Origin: Nymphaea colorata | Taxonomy: Eukaryota > Streptophyta > Magnoliopsida > Nymphaeales > Nymphaeaceae | DNA length: 64,000 bases | Reading direction: 5' to 3' | Assembly: GCF_008831285.2 (NCBI RefSeq) | Contig: NC_045144.1 | Coordinates: 19,979,716-20,043,715 of the forward strand | Shown: positions 1 to 11,184 of the stretch, one piece after another | How positions within the stretch are numbered: position 1 is the stretch's first letter | How the letters are laid out: each line of letters begins with the position of its first letter | Translations under genes and position numbers: made by a program | Notes under the pieces: model-generated | Told to the model about the DNA's origin: nothing | The model's input: the letters and a program-made list of their open reading frames with translations, nothing else | The model's database searches: none

Positions 1-22
1 GCCCAGACCTAAACGGCCATGC

Positions 23-221
23 TTAGGCGTGGCAAGCTAGATCCAGCAGCACGTCCAAAACTAACCGGATCTCAACTGAGACCTTCAAGTCCAATACGAT
101 GCGCATCACCGGCGGGCAATAGAGCCAGACCACCGTCACGGTCAGAGTGACAGCCACCTTTAGGGCGCTGGGTAGGGGGATGGCGCCGACGGCCCTCTTC
201 AGGCAAACCTTTCCGGCTAGG
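23..221 (-). pseudogene. C-terminal fragment of a wax-synthase-like acyltransferase
   Basis: Read on the minus strand, this stretch matches the last ~62 residues of the intact copies at 8044-9135 and 15770-16861. It has the GxxCLKR segment, the PLPSALKVAVTLT stretch, then WLYCPPVMRIVLDLK, and stops with TAA at 23-25. About four residues of the last membrane segment (MLYV in the intact copy) are missing. Upstream of about position 221 the homology ends abruptly, although the 5' side lies inside the window, so the enzyme core (FWGxRWN and the catalytic His) is absent. It is therefore a broken relic and cannot encode an active enzyme. It belongs to the subgroup of the 8044 and 15770 genes. Confidence 0.8.
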
Positions 222-271
222 TCGGAACTCTTTCGACTGAGATGACAAAGACATTTTCATTTCTGCCCCCA

Positions 272-2320
272 TAAATTTATGTTCTTTTTCATGAACAGTG
301 TCATGATTGAAAACGAAAAGTATTTTCAGAAAAGTTAACCGAGTTCTTCGATTTGTAAAATCCCAAGGTTTGTCCGAAAACTTAACTGGGTCGTTGGGCT
401 AAAACCTCTTCGTATGTGCTGGAGGAGAATGTTGTGTATAATAGAACGAATTTTGTAAATAAGAAGTAACAAAAGGGCCTTGGTCTTCATGTTTAGCTGT
501 TCGTCTCTCTTCGGGATGGCCTTGTTTAAATGTAATCTTTAGTTGTAAACAAGCTACCATCTTGTCAATTAATTCACAGAACAGAAAGCAGATTGCCAAA
601 CTGTATATGCGCCTGCAGCAACCGTTTTGTCTAGAGACCAAAAATTTCTGTTCCACTTATTCATTTTTTATTGTAGAGAGTTGCTATTTTAGCGTTTAAT
701 GATCTTCTTTGACAGATTTCAACTCTTATATGCTTGGATTAGGTTGCTTACTTGACAGTGGCGAAGATGTCAGACCTCTTTGAAATGAGATCTGCCAAAT
801 GAACAAATCTGCTTTCAATCGTTTGGAGAACAAAGTAGTGGGCAGTACTACACAAACTGTTGGATCTGCTTTCAATGATTTGGCCAAGAGAAAAGAATAC
901 AGTAAAACACAAAGAGTTATCTTATAGATGTAGTTGGCTGGAGTAGGACTGAGACTTGCGCCGTTATCATGTGGAAGATCGGTTTCCCCAATGACAACAA
1001 AAAAAGCTACATAAAAGCAAAAGCAGGCGCAATAGGTAACTATCAATATGACTAATGGCCACAGTGCATTCAGCACCATGTCAAGAGCCAAAAAAAATCA
1101 TTGAAAAATGGCAGCCAAATTTTGCTTGCCTACGAATAATTGCATCATATTGGTTCTAGTTGGGTCTCCTGCAATTGATCCTCACTTCACCTTGGGTTCC
1201 AGTGAGGGGGCTAAGGTTCGCCATCTTGGCCATCGCATTGGCGAAGTCGTTCAGTACTGTAAGTTCTGACAATGGAGTCAGTGGCTCCGCCATTAAAGAG
1301 GACCTGTATTTCCGAACCAGTGTTAAACTTAAAAAAACAAAAATGTCTGTGCCGTCTCGTTTCTTTGAACATATTTTCAGAAACGGAGTTCACGAATCGC
1401 CACCCAGTTTTGCAAATTCTGGTCTCTGGCAACGCCTGAAAACATGCCTCTTAAGCTTAAAATTTCCCTCGCCTCTCCTTCAGCTTTGAAAACGGTTTCT
1501 ATTATGTTTTCTATGAACTAAGTTATGAAAAATAGTTTTCTTGCTCAATTGGGATTTCATAAATAGTGATTACTGTGGACTTTGAGGCTTAATATTAGAA
1601 TATTGAGGTATAATTTTGGTCCCTTTCTATTTGTATGCTGGTTCTATTTATGAGCTTATTACCTTGACTGAAAATGAATTGGGATCCTAAGTTGGGTATA
1701 GTTTAGCTGATACGAGATTAACAAAACAGATTGAGTTCACACTTATTATTAAAGGTTGACCTTGTAGAAAAATAACCGAAGGTATATAAAAGACATGCGG
1801 GTCGGTTTAGAGAATTAGTATAGTTGGATTTGGATCTCATTTATCTTAAAATAGATGTTTTGGTTTATGTAAGTTTGAATTCAATTATGTTTTTAACTAA
1901 TCATACCAGTGATGCGCTGAATATCCATTGGTACATATTCCGTTTGATTTGAAATATGATTCATTGTGAAAAAACAGGTTTAGAATACATCACCTTGAAC
2001 CTACTAGACTTTGAGTCTAAGTAGTTTGGAACAAGGTTGATTAAATTAAGGAGTTTTTCAGAAATTTGTCATTTGGTGGTGCGTTTGAAACTTGATGTGC
2101 GTTTGATTCAAATAATTTTAAAATCTGTTCTGCATGCAGAAAGAATTGCTTACAATCTTGAATGTTGTTTTATGAATTATTGGTCTTGAATTATGTTCCA
2201 AGAGTTTTGAATTTGATACCAAATCTTGGTTTGGATCCGACTTGTTTTCAAACTTACTATACCAGTTGTTTATGAAAATAAATATTTAATGGCTTCCAAA
2301 GAATTTCATTTAAACTAGAT
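272..2320. other. AT-rich intergenic stretch
   Basis: No supported gene. From about 1800 to 2560 the DNA is full of short words such as GATTTGGAT and AAATCCAAA, resembling the dispersed 'GGATTCGGAT' repeat family seen better preserved at 36038-36464. The only noteworthy open frame is listed separately at 727-1080. Confidence 0.6.
727..1080 (-). CDS. Hypothetical 117-aa open frame with two hydrophobic segments
   Basis: From the ATG at 1078-1080 the frame reads MVLNALWPLVILIVTYCACF and then a second hydrophobic segment (YIYKITLCVLLYSFLLA). A polar loop with DLPHDNGASLSPTP lies between them. The two parts of the tail (LKADPTVC and LKADLFIW) come from a small direct repeat in the DNA. I do not recognise the protein, there is no paralogue in the window and no clear promoter. 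It may be a chance open frame or an exon of an unseen gene. Confidence 0.2.
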
Positions 2321-3306
2321 ATATTGGGTGTTTCAAATGGAATTGGATACGGATTTCACTTGTTTAGAGCCTATTCATTCGAATTAAATTTGATTTGCTT
2401 TGAGAATTCAGGCATTTTGGATTTGTTTATTTTTATAAAGAGATTTGATTCAGATACAAATCCAAAATCTAGTTCGACCAAGTTAGTTAAATTTACATGG
2501 ATTCGAACTCAATTTCTCATGTTTAATTGTTATAAATTAAATCCAAAATAATAGACAAATTTATGAAAATAAGGCAATACTTGAGATAAACCAATAGATA
2601 TGGATATGGATCTCCTATATTTTATTTGCATTTAATAGATGTGGACTGAATTCATTTCATGCACACCTATGCCTATTACTTGCTGCAAAATACATGTGGA
2701 TTTAGACCTGACTTATCATAACATATGTATATGCTTGCAATATGCACTTGTTTGTGTTGTGGCCTGAGAACATGATGGACATTTAGACCACTGTATTTTA
2801 GAAAAAACATGAGTTAATTATGTACCGTGGTGAGTTGACGAGAGAAACTTAATTATGTTTGCAAGCATGCCAATGTATAACAATTATTGCATGCATATGT
2901 ACTTATTAGATACATGACATCGTTGTTTCAAATAGTCGTCATTCTTGAATGTTTCATCTATGGGCACATGGAATATTTGAACCATGCAATGTTTATATTG
3001 TCTTCATGCTGTATAAGGTAAGTTTGATGTTGAAAATATTGACATAAACCAATGTTTCATCCTAATTGTTCATTTTCAGGTGATTGTAATAGAAAGGATG
3101 GTGACGAGGTTGCTGTACTGCCATGATGATCTTATGCTGCCCAACCGAACTATGTCATAAATTGGATTTTGTAAATCTAAATACTAGGAGATATCCCATA
3201 TGATCGTACTCCGTAATTTTATGAGACATTGTCTTTAAAAATGTTATTTGATTACTATTTTAGTGTTAATGATAGCACCCTTAGAAAATCATGGCACATC
3301 GTTAAA

Positions 3307-3612
3307 AGTTTAAACATGAGTGACATCGAACCGAGTACCCGGCAGGTATAAAGTTGATCGTCGGCCCCAGCATGATAACTAATCCGGCCGGGCTGGAGTC
3401 GCTGACAAGGGCTTTGGGCCAGCCTGAGTCCGACTTTAGCAAGTTTAAACATGAGTGACATCAAATTGAAAATTCGGCAGGTATAAAGTTGATCGTCTGC
3501 CACAGCCCCATAACTAAGCGGGCCGGGCTGGAGCCGCTGACAAGGGCTTTGGGCCAGCCTCAGTCTGACTTTAGTAAGTTTTGGGCCAGTCCAGTTCTGC
3601 CCGATGCCCAAC
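3307..3612. repeat. 135-bp GC-rich tandem repeat, two units plus a partial
   Basis: Units beginning AGTTTAAACATGAGTGACATC start at 3307 and 3442, and a third, truncated unit starts at 3577. Each unit carries a GC-rich core (GCCGGGCTGGAG, GGGCTTTGGGCCAGCCT). Similar GGCCGGG-rich blocks recur at about 18120-18290, 19060-19145, 19560-19760 and 35869-36020, several ending in a TGATGCCC-like phrase, so this is one member of a dispersed non-coding repeat family. Confidence 0.75.
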
Positions 3613-5185
3613 CTTATAAACAGGCCCCTAGTTGAACTCTAGAAAACACGAAGTTCAATCTCAGGAAAATGGATTCATTTCATTTTTAGAGTCTGATATG
3701 TCTGCCGACATAAGCAAAGGACTTCGAAGGGAATTCAGGCACACTTACAGATGCTTTATCTTTGATATAGCGAGCCAAACAGCAATTGCAAAGACAGGAA
3801 GACCGTGTAACCGAAGACAACAACTTGTTTTACCATTAGAGATGCTCTTATTGGGTTCCAGTAGCATGGAAGAATTCAACACGTATATGTAACACAAATT
3901 AATATATGTCGACGAAAAGAAAGATAAATTAATGCGTGATTCCATTTAAACATTGATTTAACATTACTGACATGAGCGAATTGTTTCATTTAATACTAGC
4001 AAATCTGCTAAAATGCAGAACTAGCAGTTCTATGTAAAATTTTGTCCGAATATTTCTTTCTTTTAGAAGAGATTATTGATAAGAAAGTCAAGCACTGGGC
4101 TCATATAAGCAAGTGACAAGCTCATGGTCAGCCGAGACAAAGCCAACGTCATAAAAAAGCCAAAGAGGAAAAGTCTAATTAGATCTTAATACAGTATGGA
4201 GACATGGTTTCAATTCCCAAGCTATTTCTTATAAATCTGACTGATTTACAAAAGAAGATGCTTATGTACTATAGAATTACAGCTTTCAACCTATCCCTTG
4301 CAAATCAGATGGCTCAACCACTTATCACAGAATGCAGCCCCAATCTTCTCAACGAAGGGGCAGGCAGGCTGCCGGCGGTCGCCGCCCTGGTGGAGGCAAC
4401 GGTGACACTCAGTTGCCTGACTTTTTTTTTCCAAAATAAAACTCGAAAAATCATTAAGGGTAGGTCTATCGCAGAACCACATATAGGATGGTGCGGCAGC
4501 TTTTCAATTTTCATTTGTTATATATACGTGTCTATTTAAGTGAATCAGTGACTTTTTAAAAAAAAATTCTCGCTCCGCCATTACTGGACACATGCCCCCT
4601 CCCTCATTGTCCTTCCCGAGGCAGAGAAGGCGACAGCCTCCCCGGAATTCAAAGCTGCCAAGTGTCATCCTTTATTTTTAGATTTTTCAAGACAAGATGA
4701 CATGTGTATGAACAGCTCAACCAGCCGAGCAGTTAGTTTGGTGGGTATATATATATATATATAACATAAGCGCGCTGGGAGCCGTGTCTACCACATTTTT
4801 GGGATGTAGAGATCATCACGGCCACCTCCTTACCAATCAGTATCCCTAAAAACTGGCATCTAGCAAATGAACAATCAATGAGATTAAAAAGAAAGCATTA
4901 ATTATATGTTCATTTTGAAGGCAATTAAATGTTCTTGGACCCAAATGCCGTCCCGGCACCATGTGGTATTGCGATAGCTTAAAAGCAGCACAGCCAGGTG
5001 TCTAACTTTATGTGGTCTCTCTATTATTATAAAACAGGATGCAAATTAATAAGGTTTGTGGACCTTGAGATAGGGATGTTGGAGTAAAGGGGTGTACTCT
5101 TTAACATTCTTTTATGTTCGTATATTCGGATTTGAATTTGGAATATGAATGAAAAAAAGCCAATTCATAATAATCTGTTATTTAA
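3613..5185. other. Intergenic, no gene recognised
   Basis: AT-rich with a short GC-richer patch at about 4330-4420 and another at 4570-4650. A (TA)n tract lies at 4748-4763. No open frame here is supported by splice sites or by similarity to anything else in the window. Confidence 0.5.
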
Positions 5186-5193
5186 CTTCAAAC

Positions 5194-5528
5194 CTAAGTC
5201 ACTGAACTCTTCTATTTTATTGCCGTATACGGCTCCGACTCATACTCAAGCCCAATTAAAATGTCATATTATTAAATTACTTATATAATATATGTTGTTT
5301 TGATATTTTCTTATGCAATACAATTATTCAAGTATGTTATATACATTAATAATTAAATTGTAATAATAACATATACATGCTTATTCTGTTATATATATAA
5401 TAAATTTTAAAAATAATAATAATAAAATACCTTCATCGCACCGCTCCACTGCCGCACTTAAATTTTTTTTGGATGTGCCACTCCGGTACCGGCACTCCGC
5501 ACTCTGGTGACATACTCTGGTGGCATAG
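5194..5528. mobile_element. Non-autonomous DNA element, ~335 bp (copy 1)
   Basis: Homologous to the insert at about 45286-45775. Both begin with a YTAAGTCAYTG phrase and share the stretch AATGTCATATTA...ATATATGTTGTTTTGATATT, a run of TAA triplets and a GC-rich end ('GCACTCTGGTG'). The copy is flanked by CTTCAAAC (5186-5193) and CTTTAAAC (5529-5536), an 8-bp target duplication with one mismatch. It has no coding capacity. The 8-bp duplication points to a hAT-like mover; the family is inferred. Confidence 0.6.
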
Positions 5529-5549
5529 CTTTAAACTGAATCTGCTCCA

Positions 5550-5705
5550 CAATAACAGACGATGGTGGAGAGGAAGACTCTGAGCGGTGAGTGGTGCTCG
5601 CTCAGTCTAGGGCTGATGGGTAATGAAGGGAAAATGGAAGGCATTCATAGCAGTTGTGAGGTTAAGAGGATTGAGCTTCAGAAAGAATGGATAGGCCGCC
5701 ATTTT
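5550..5705 (-). pseudogene. N-terminal fragment of a wax-synthase-like acyltransferase
   Basis: On the minus strand it reads MAAYPFF...LNPLNLTTAMNAFHFPF, matching the start of the 8044-9135 gene (LNLTTAMNAYRFPF). A frameshift follows, then remnants equivalent to SPRLSE and LRVFLST. Homology stops after about 35 residues. Its upstream flank (5760-6640) also matches the flanks of the 9.1-kb and 16.9-kb genes, so this was a genuine gene start that lost its body. It may be the missing front of the fragment at 23-221, which would be one locus broken apart, but the middle ~265 residues are nowhere between them. Confidence 0.75.
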
Positions 5706-5759
5706 TGTGTGCTGCTCTTTTTTTCTTCCCTTCGTTCTTCTTGATTTTCTTGTGGTTGA

Positions 5760-6640
5760 TCAGGGAGGACCTCCCACAGAAGCTTAAAACGTAGAAAAAT
5801 TAACGGTAGAAGTTATTTTCATGGCATTTTTCTCACCCTAACTGCCTCAAAAATTTCATTTGACAGGAGAAATCAACCGACAATCTTCAGACACATAACC
5901 AACCATCTTTCTTCCGTTGCACAAAGAAATAAAAAACATATAATCGTTCTGATCTAAACAATGTGCTTCGACAAACTAAGAAGAAATCAAGCCTTAGAAG
6001 CACTTTCAAAAAGCACCATTTTGTTCTACGAGTCATTTTCATCATTCTTAATTTAACGGTGCACCGATTTTTAAATTTTTTGACATGGACGACCACACAG
6101 TTGGAAAGGGACTGAATAAAGCTGGTTATATGTTTGTAAGCTGGTTAATGTTCAGGTGAAGTAAATTACAACAAATGCCTCTTACGAGATAAAAAAAAAA
6201 ACAGCCTGATTTAGGAAGACAAAATGGTCATCCGAATGTCTTATACATGCAGCTGCATCTGCATGTTATGCACATATTAACTATATAGGTCATACCAATC
6301 AATGTACTTATACCTCCATATGCATCAAGACAAAACTTGTAATTAATTTGCATCAATTCATGACACAAGTCCTCTTAAACATAGAATTTATGTCACGGCT
6401 GGTTTCAATGCATTGGTCACATCAAAAAGCTCAAATTTAGATATTGGCTTGCTCATAAAGGATCACATGACCAAACTTCGTTATATCTCAGGAGGTGAAC
6501 TAAGTTTCAATGTTTAAATATCGAGATTCCAGATAAGGGCAATGTTCACCACGAAACGTCATGACTTCGGGTTAAATTTCCCTCTTTATGTACTAAAATC
6601 ATAGTTTTCCTTAACTCAACTGCTCAATGAAGCCTAGTGA
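5760..6640 (-). repeat. Duplicated upstream flank of the acyltransferase genes
   Basis: The part at about 6240-6600 matches 17200-17520 in the same orientation, with shared phrases such as CATAGAATTTAT, TGGCTGGTTTCAA, GTTCACCACGA and ATGACTTCGGGTT. The part next to the gene (5770-5880) matches 9235-9360. These are the 5' flanks carried along when the acyltransferase genes were duplicated and probably include their promoters. No clear TATA box could be assigned. Confidence 0.7.
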
Positions 6641-7880
6641 AACCCTTATCATCGGTTTGATTCTCATGGATGCTATGCCTTTAAACTAAAAATGTTGGAT
6701 GCGCAATATTTTAGTTGATAGATGTATCATTTCTCACTCAGTTCCCAAAGTGGCCCTTGGACCTGAAAACGGCAAGGGGAAAGAGGACGGGCTTCGGTCT
6801 TTTCTTTTCGGGGTACCGCTCCTCCTCCCCTGAATCTCACTAATTATTAATGTTATTAGCTTTTGTAATCCTCAAAATGTCAAACAATAGCTATATTAAA
6901 TACGAACCATTTTTCAATAACTTATCAAGTTACTTGATATATTTTCAATCATTTTAAATGATCATTCTTTTAATTACTAATGAAAGTCCAAATGCTTTCC
7001 TTGTTCAAGGTTTGGAACTACATTAAATCTTAATTAATAATATGCCAGATGAGATTTGATACAATTGACCTACTATGGCTGCCAAAGTTTGTTATATAAA
7101 CTCCCAATTCTAGAACTAATTTAAACAAGTAAACAGATTTTGCTTCCTGAACATCTAGACGACTACTTAATTGGAGCACAAGTCTCATAAGGATCCACCT
7201 TAGTTATTACACCGTGTTCTCTAAGCCCTTGATTTCTACAAATTCCTGGTTCTCGGCCATGTGGAAACAGAACCGGTTGCTTCATAGAAATGATTAAGCC
7301 AGCCAATTATGCTTAGGTCCGATGCTGCTGTTAAAGTTCACAAAACCCTATCTTCATTGCAAGAGAATGTTGTATCTGTCAAATAGGTAACTTAACTCTA
7401 CGAATACTGGTGACTAAAGGCCTCTATTTGCATATAACTTTGACCCCTTATTGGTTCACCTTCAACAGTTAATCTTTGATTTATTACTCCAATAAAAGTT
7501 ATCAGTGACATATATATACATATATACTTTATAAAATACAAAGCATATTTAGGTGAAATACTCTTCAGACTATCATATAGGCCGTGAGTTGCATTTCCAG
7601 TCAAGTGCATGCATCCTATATACGCGAAAAGAAAAGGGGAGATATTTTGGTAATGATTTAAAAAGTAATGTCTTTTCTAATCTTTTCACTTTTTTCGATT
7701 TTCATATTTTGTTCTTATAAAAAGTCTTTTTTAATTTATTAACTGGAGGTATTTTCTCATTAACCATAAAATTTAGTTCACCAATATGACATACATAAAT
7801 GCCCTTAATGATGCAGTTAGGACCAAGGGTTTAATAAAAAGGAAAATGGAATAAACACAAAGGTAGACAAGATTCACTTG
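6641..7880. other. Intergenic, no gene recognised
   Basis: AT-rich sequence between a fragment and the 3' side of the gene at 8044. The last ~120 bases (7900-8043) resemble the 3' flank of the gene at 15770, including GGCACGACTCGTG versus GGCACAATTCGTG and a shared GGAGCTG. They are likely the common 3' untranslated region. Confidence 0.5.
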
Positions 7881-8043
7881 CTACTCCCTACCATCTGCCG
7901 AACAGTCACACGATATAAGAGGCACGACTCGTGTGCCATTTTTATTGGAAAGACGTGACACGACACAGGAGCTGGGGGTTTGCACCCTAAAGAAAAAGGG
8001 CAAGCGGCGGAGATCGGCCGTGCCCAGGCGGCGAAAGCCAGAT

Positions 8044-9135
8044 CTAGGCGCGACCTAGCAGCACTTTCAAAGCGGACTGGACCTCAGCTGCGGCCTTCGA
8101 GTCCAAGCCAATCCGTATCAGCGGCGGGTAAAATAGCCACATCGCCGTCACGTAGAGCATGGTCAGAGTGACGGCCACCTTCAATGCGCGGGGCAGGGGG
8201 ACGGCGCCGGCGAACCTCTTCACGCAAGCCTCTCCAGCTACAAGGAAGCCATGCAGGACGAAGAAGCCGGTCCACTCCCACTTTGGAGGCTCCAGGATCA
8301 GGTAGTACATCACCAGCTCGTGCATGAGCGCGGACACCAGGAAGGTTGCCACGATAGCCACCAGGCGCGCCGGGAACGAGCCTACCAGGCGCGAGCACGC
8401 GGACCGGACGGGCCAGTACACGGCGGGCCTGAGCGTGGCGGTGACGACAAGGTTCCAGCGGTGGCCCCAGAAGTTGGCGAGGGACGTCGCCAGGTACGGC
8501 CGGTCGAACTGCTGCTCGACCTCGACGCCCAGCCAGAGGCGCGCCGGGATGGTCCCGACGGCCAGGAAGGCGTCGAGGGAGGAGGACATCAGCAAGGTGT
8601 AGAGCGCGGGAAGGCACAGCGCCCGGCGCCGCTGTACGTAGTCTGTGAACAAGGCGCCGAGGGAGAGGAATATGGTGGATAGCGCGAGTGCAACTCTCGG
8701 CAAAGTCGTCCCTGAGGAGGAATGCTGATGGTGGTGGTGCTGCTCCACTTGCCGCCGGTCTTTGCTGGTTTCCGGCAGTCTGATCTGGATGGGGAGGGCG
8801 GCGAAGGCAACGAAGTGGGGGAGGGAACGGCGGTGGAGGAGGAGGGGCCCAGAGTCGAAGCAAAAGAGGAGGAGCCTGAAGTTGCAGAGCCATGAGAGGA
8901 AGAAGACACAGGTTATGCGGAAGGCTATGGAGGAGAACAGCCAGGGGAGGATGAAGAAGAGGTAGACGATGGGGAGGGTGGCGATGAGGCGGGGAAGGTT
9001 CTTGGGGACTCTGGATACGACGATGTGGACGAAGGTGAGAGAGGCGACGGTGGAAAGGAAGACTCTGAGAAGTGCATCTAACTCGCTCAGTCTCGGGCTG
9101 ATGGGTATGACGAAGGGAAAGCGGTAGGCGTTCAT
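8044..9135 (-). CDS. Wax-synthase-like long-chain-alcohol O-acyltransferase, copy A (363 aa)
   Basis: Predicted membrane-bound O-acyltransferase (MBOAT) of the plant wax-synthase family. Known members join an acyl-CoA to a long-chain alcohol or sterol in the ER membrane. The frame is intact and intronless, typical for the family in length (about 340-370 aa). Visible marks: the SRVPKNLPRLIATLP segment (41-55), FCFDSGPLLLH (91-101), a His-rich cytosolic linker (133-138), the conserved NFWGHRWN (221-228), MHEL with the presumed catalytic His272, PPKWEW (283-288) and many hydrophobic helices. I chose ATG 9133-9135 because MNAYRFPF is shared with copy B; an in-frame ATG 13 codons upstream (9172-9174) is equally possible. 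The gene is far richer in G+C than its surroundings. Substrate cannot be told from sequence. Confidence 0.9.
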   Translation of the reverse strand: MNAYRFPFVIPISPRLSELDALLRVFLSTVASLTFVHIVVSRVPKNLPRLIATLPIVYLFFILPWLFSSIAFRITCVFFLSWLCNFRLLLFCFDSGPLLLHRRSLPHFVAFAALPIQIRLPETSKDRRQVEQHHHHQHSSSGTTLPRVALALSTIFLSLGALFTDYVQRRRALCLPALYTLLMSSSLDAFLAVGTIPARLWLGVEVEQQFDRPYLATSLANFWGHRWNLVVTATLRPAVYWPVRSACSRLVGSFPARLVAIVATFLVSALMHELVMYYLILEPPKWEWTGFFVLHGFLVAGEACVKRFAGAVPLPRALKVAVTLTMLYVTAMWLFYPPLIRIGLDSKAAAEVQSALKVLLGRA

Positions 9136-9252
9136 GGCTGTCGTGAGATTGAGAGGATCGTGGACAACTGCCATTTTTATAGGCGAATCTTCTTTCTTTC
9201 TGTCCTTTCGATCCTCTTCGTCTGGTTGAAGAGGGAAGTACAAAGCTTAATA

Positions 9253-9300
9253 ATTTTAATGGCTCCCAGTGTTGAATGACACTGGGAGCCATTTTAATGG
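9253..9300 (-). repeat. Perfect 14-bp-arm hairpin inserted in the 5' leader of copy A
   Basis: AATGGCTCCCAGTG (9258-9271) and its exact reverse complement (9280-9293) are separated by eight bases. ATTTTAATGG stands on both sides (9253-9262 and 9291-9300). The homologous flank near 5800-5830 has only one ATTTTCATGG and no hairpin, so about 38 bases were gained here. The hairpin lies about 120 bases upstream of the start codon and is probably transcribed. Confidence 0.8.
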
Positions 9301-10315
9301 CATCCATTTTCTTACCATAGCAGCCTAACAATTTTGTTAGACATGAGAAATCAAAAACTTAGATCTTAATCGCCACACCGGGGAGCTAAAAGTTTTTTTA
9401 TGGTAGGATCAAACTATAACTTTTTAATTTTTTTTTTATAGGCGGCTCTTCTGTGTTTTAATTCATGGAACAAGGAAAAACAGATCTGGAAACTAAGGCC
9501 CCAGGCTTTAAAGGAAGAAATATTAATGTTCAACAAATTTAAAGTTTAAGAACATCAAGACAAAGTAATAAAACACGAAAGCAAGCCTTGATCGTTCTTT
9601 TTTATCAAATTTCTTAATACATCATCCAAATCAGCTTTGAGGGTAGACCATAACCAAACACGAGAGGTTGTTTGTAAGAACAATATCGTGTTTTTATGCT
9701 ACATAATCTAAAATAGTATCTCCTTATTAAATGCAATAGTGACATTTACGATTAATATTTAGTAATTTAGAAATATAATGTTCTTCTTAGCAAAATAAGG
9801 TTCTCATTTGTCTCGGCATGCATAAATCCACAATCTATCTCCAAGTCATCTTGAAAATGTGATTACTAGTCCTGATAATTAAAAATTTTAACGCAATAAA
9901 ATGGCACGTGCATTTAGAAAATAGTAAAATATAGTAGGTGGGCAATGTCCCACCATCCCAAGAACTTGCCCACCACGTTAAATATATATTATGAATTACT
10001 ATGTACTATTAATTACTGTCAAAACATTCAACGCTCAACCGGTGCTGACATACTAATTTTTTCCAAAGGTAGACTTGATTTTTTCTCAAGCTATTTACCG
10101 CTTATTTTTGGCGCTCCCTTAAAAAAAAATTTCAAATCAAGTGAGTGAATGATGACTATTTTTCTATTAATTATCCATCATGGGTCGATGGTGATGGTTA
10201 AATGACTCGCCGACTCTAAAAAGCAGATGCATGTCACTACTTTTCAAAGTCACTCAATCATTTAAAGAAAACAGACCCACATAAAGGTGACTGACTAAGT
10301 GACTCTCCACAGTAA

Positions 10316-10361
<46 letters not shown>

Positions 10362-10440
10362 AAAAGTATATAGAAATAATTATTTAGATGTTAAATTTGC
10401 TCTCAAAACATTAAATAATGGAGGCATGTAACCAACGTTC
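9301..10440. other. Intergenic, no gene; small inverted repeat and (TA)n tract
   Basis: AT-rich. A 9-bp inverted repeat GGTGGGCAA / TTGCCCACC lies at 9937-9945 and 9966-9974. A (TA)n tract of about 42 bases occupies 10317-10360. No supported open frame. Confidence 0.6.
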
Positions 10441-10449
10441 TATCATGCA

Positions 10450-10623
10450 CATAATATCTATTTGTCTTCGGATCCGCCATTCATTATAAGGAAGAAGGTT
10501 GATGAGGTCACGAGGCAGCTGATTGGTGAAGGAGAGCATTTATTTGACGGCGTAGGCTCTAAGGGATGCTCACATACTGTTGAACAAGTTAGGCAGCTGC
10601 GTCAACTTGCCAGATGCAAGTAA
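10450..10623 (+). pseudogene. Orphan exon-like coding fragment, product unknown
   Basis: A coding-looking stretch embedded in very AT-rich DNA. In one frame it reads SSDPPFIIRKKVDEVTRQ, then LIGEGEHLFDGVGSKGC and SHTVEQVRQLRQLARCK. A possible acceptor (TTCATTATAAG) lies at the front and a donor-like AA|GTAATC at the end, giving the look of one internal exon. No partner exons were found on either side. It could be a relic or an exon of a host gene carried into this region; the protein is not recognised. Confidence 0.4.
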
Positions 10624-11184
10624 TCTAAAAGCAAACATTATTTTTTTTTGTATTTTTTTAATTTTCATTTAATGATTATAACATACTAGTTTTAAATATT
10701 TCCAGCTATCCACGCATTTTGAAAAATTTCAATTTTTTTGTATTATCTAGTTAAATCTCAAATCATTCTTAATCTAAAATAAACCTGTTTGCTTAATTAA
10801 TTGGTTCTTTCAAAGATAACAAGTGGGTACATAAGACCTTAATTAAGGAGGCATTTGGTAACAGAAATATTGCATGCTTTAGAACCCAATGTCCGATGAA
10901 TCTGTTCTAAAGGGCTCTGTGTAGCTTTGTAGGTGCGGTGCCGTTCCATTGGCAGTACACAGCGACATAAGAACAAGGGAAAGACTCAATGGACATCTGC
11001 TCATCCCAATCCTTCTTAAGAGGGCGTTTGGATTGAGTGACACTTTGTTCCAACGACCACAATTCACTGGACAGGAAACAATGGAGGACACGTGGTTCTC
11101 CTGTACGTCAAGAGTACATTTTTGTGTTCTTATGGGAAATGACCTCTCCCCGTGGAACCGGAGGCATTTATTTCTTTGGAAACT

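Noticed and set aside
8251-8682. Long open frames on the plus strand across the acyltransferase genes (also 15905-16258, 22865-23470, 26970-27407)
   Set aside because: They lie antisense to real GC-rich coding frames, have low-complexity Glu/Gly/Arg-rich products and are by-products of codon bias.
8084-9331. 415-codon minus-strand frame overlapping copy A
   Set aside because: It is a +1-shifted shadow of copy A with Pro/Arg/His-rich composition and no domain; the 363-aa frame has the family motifs.
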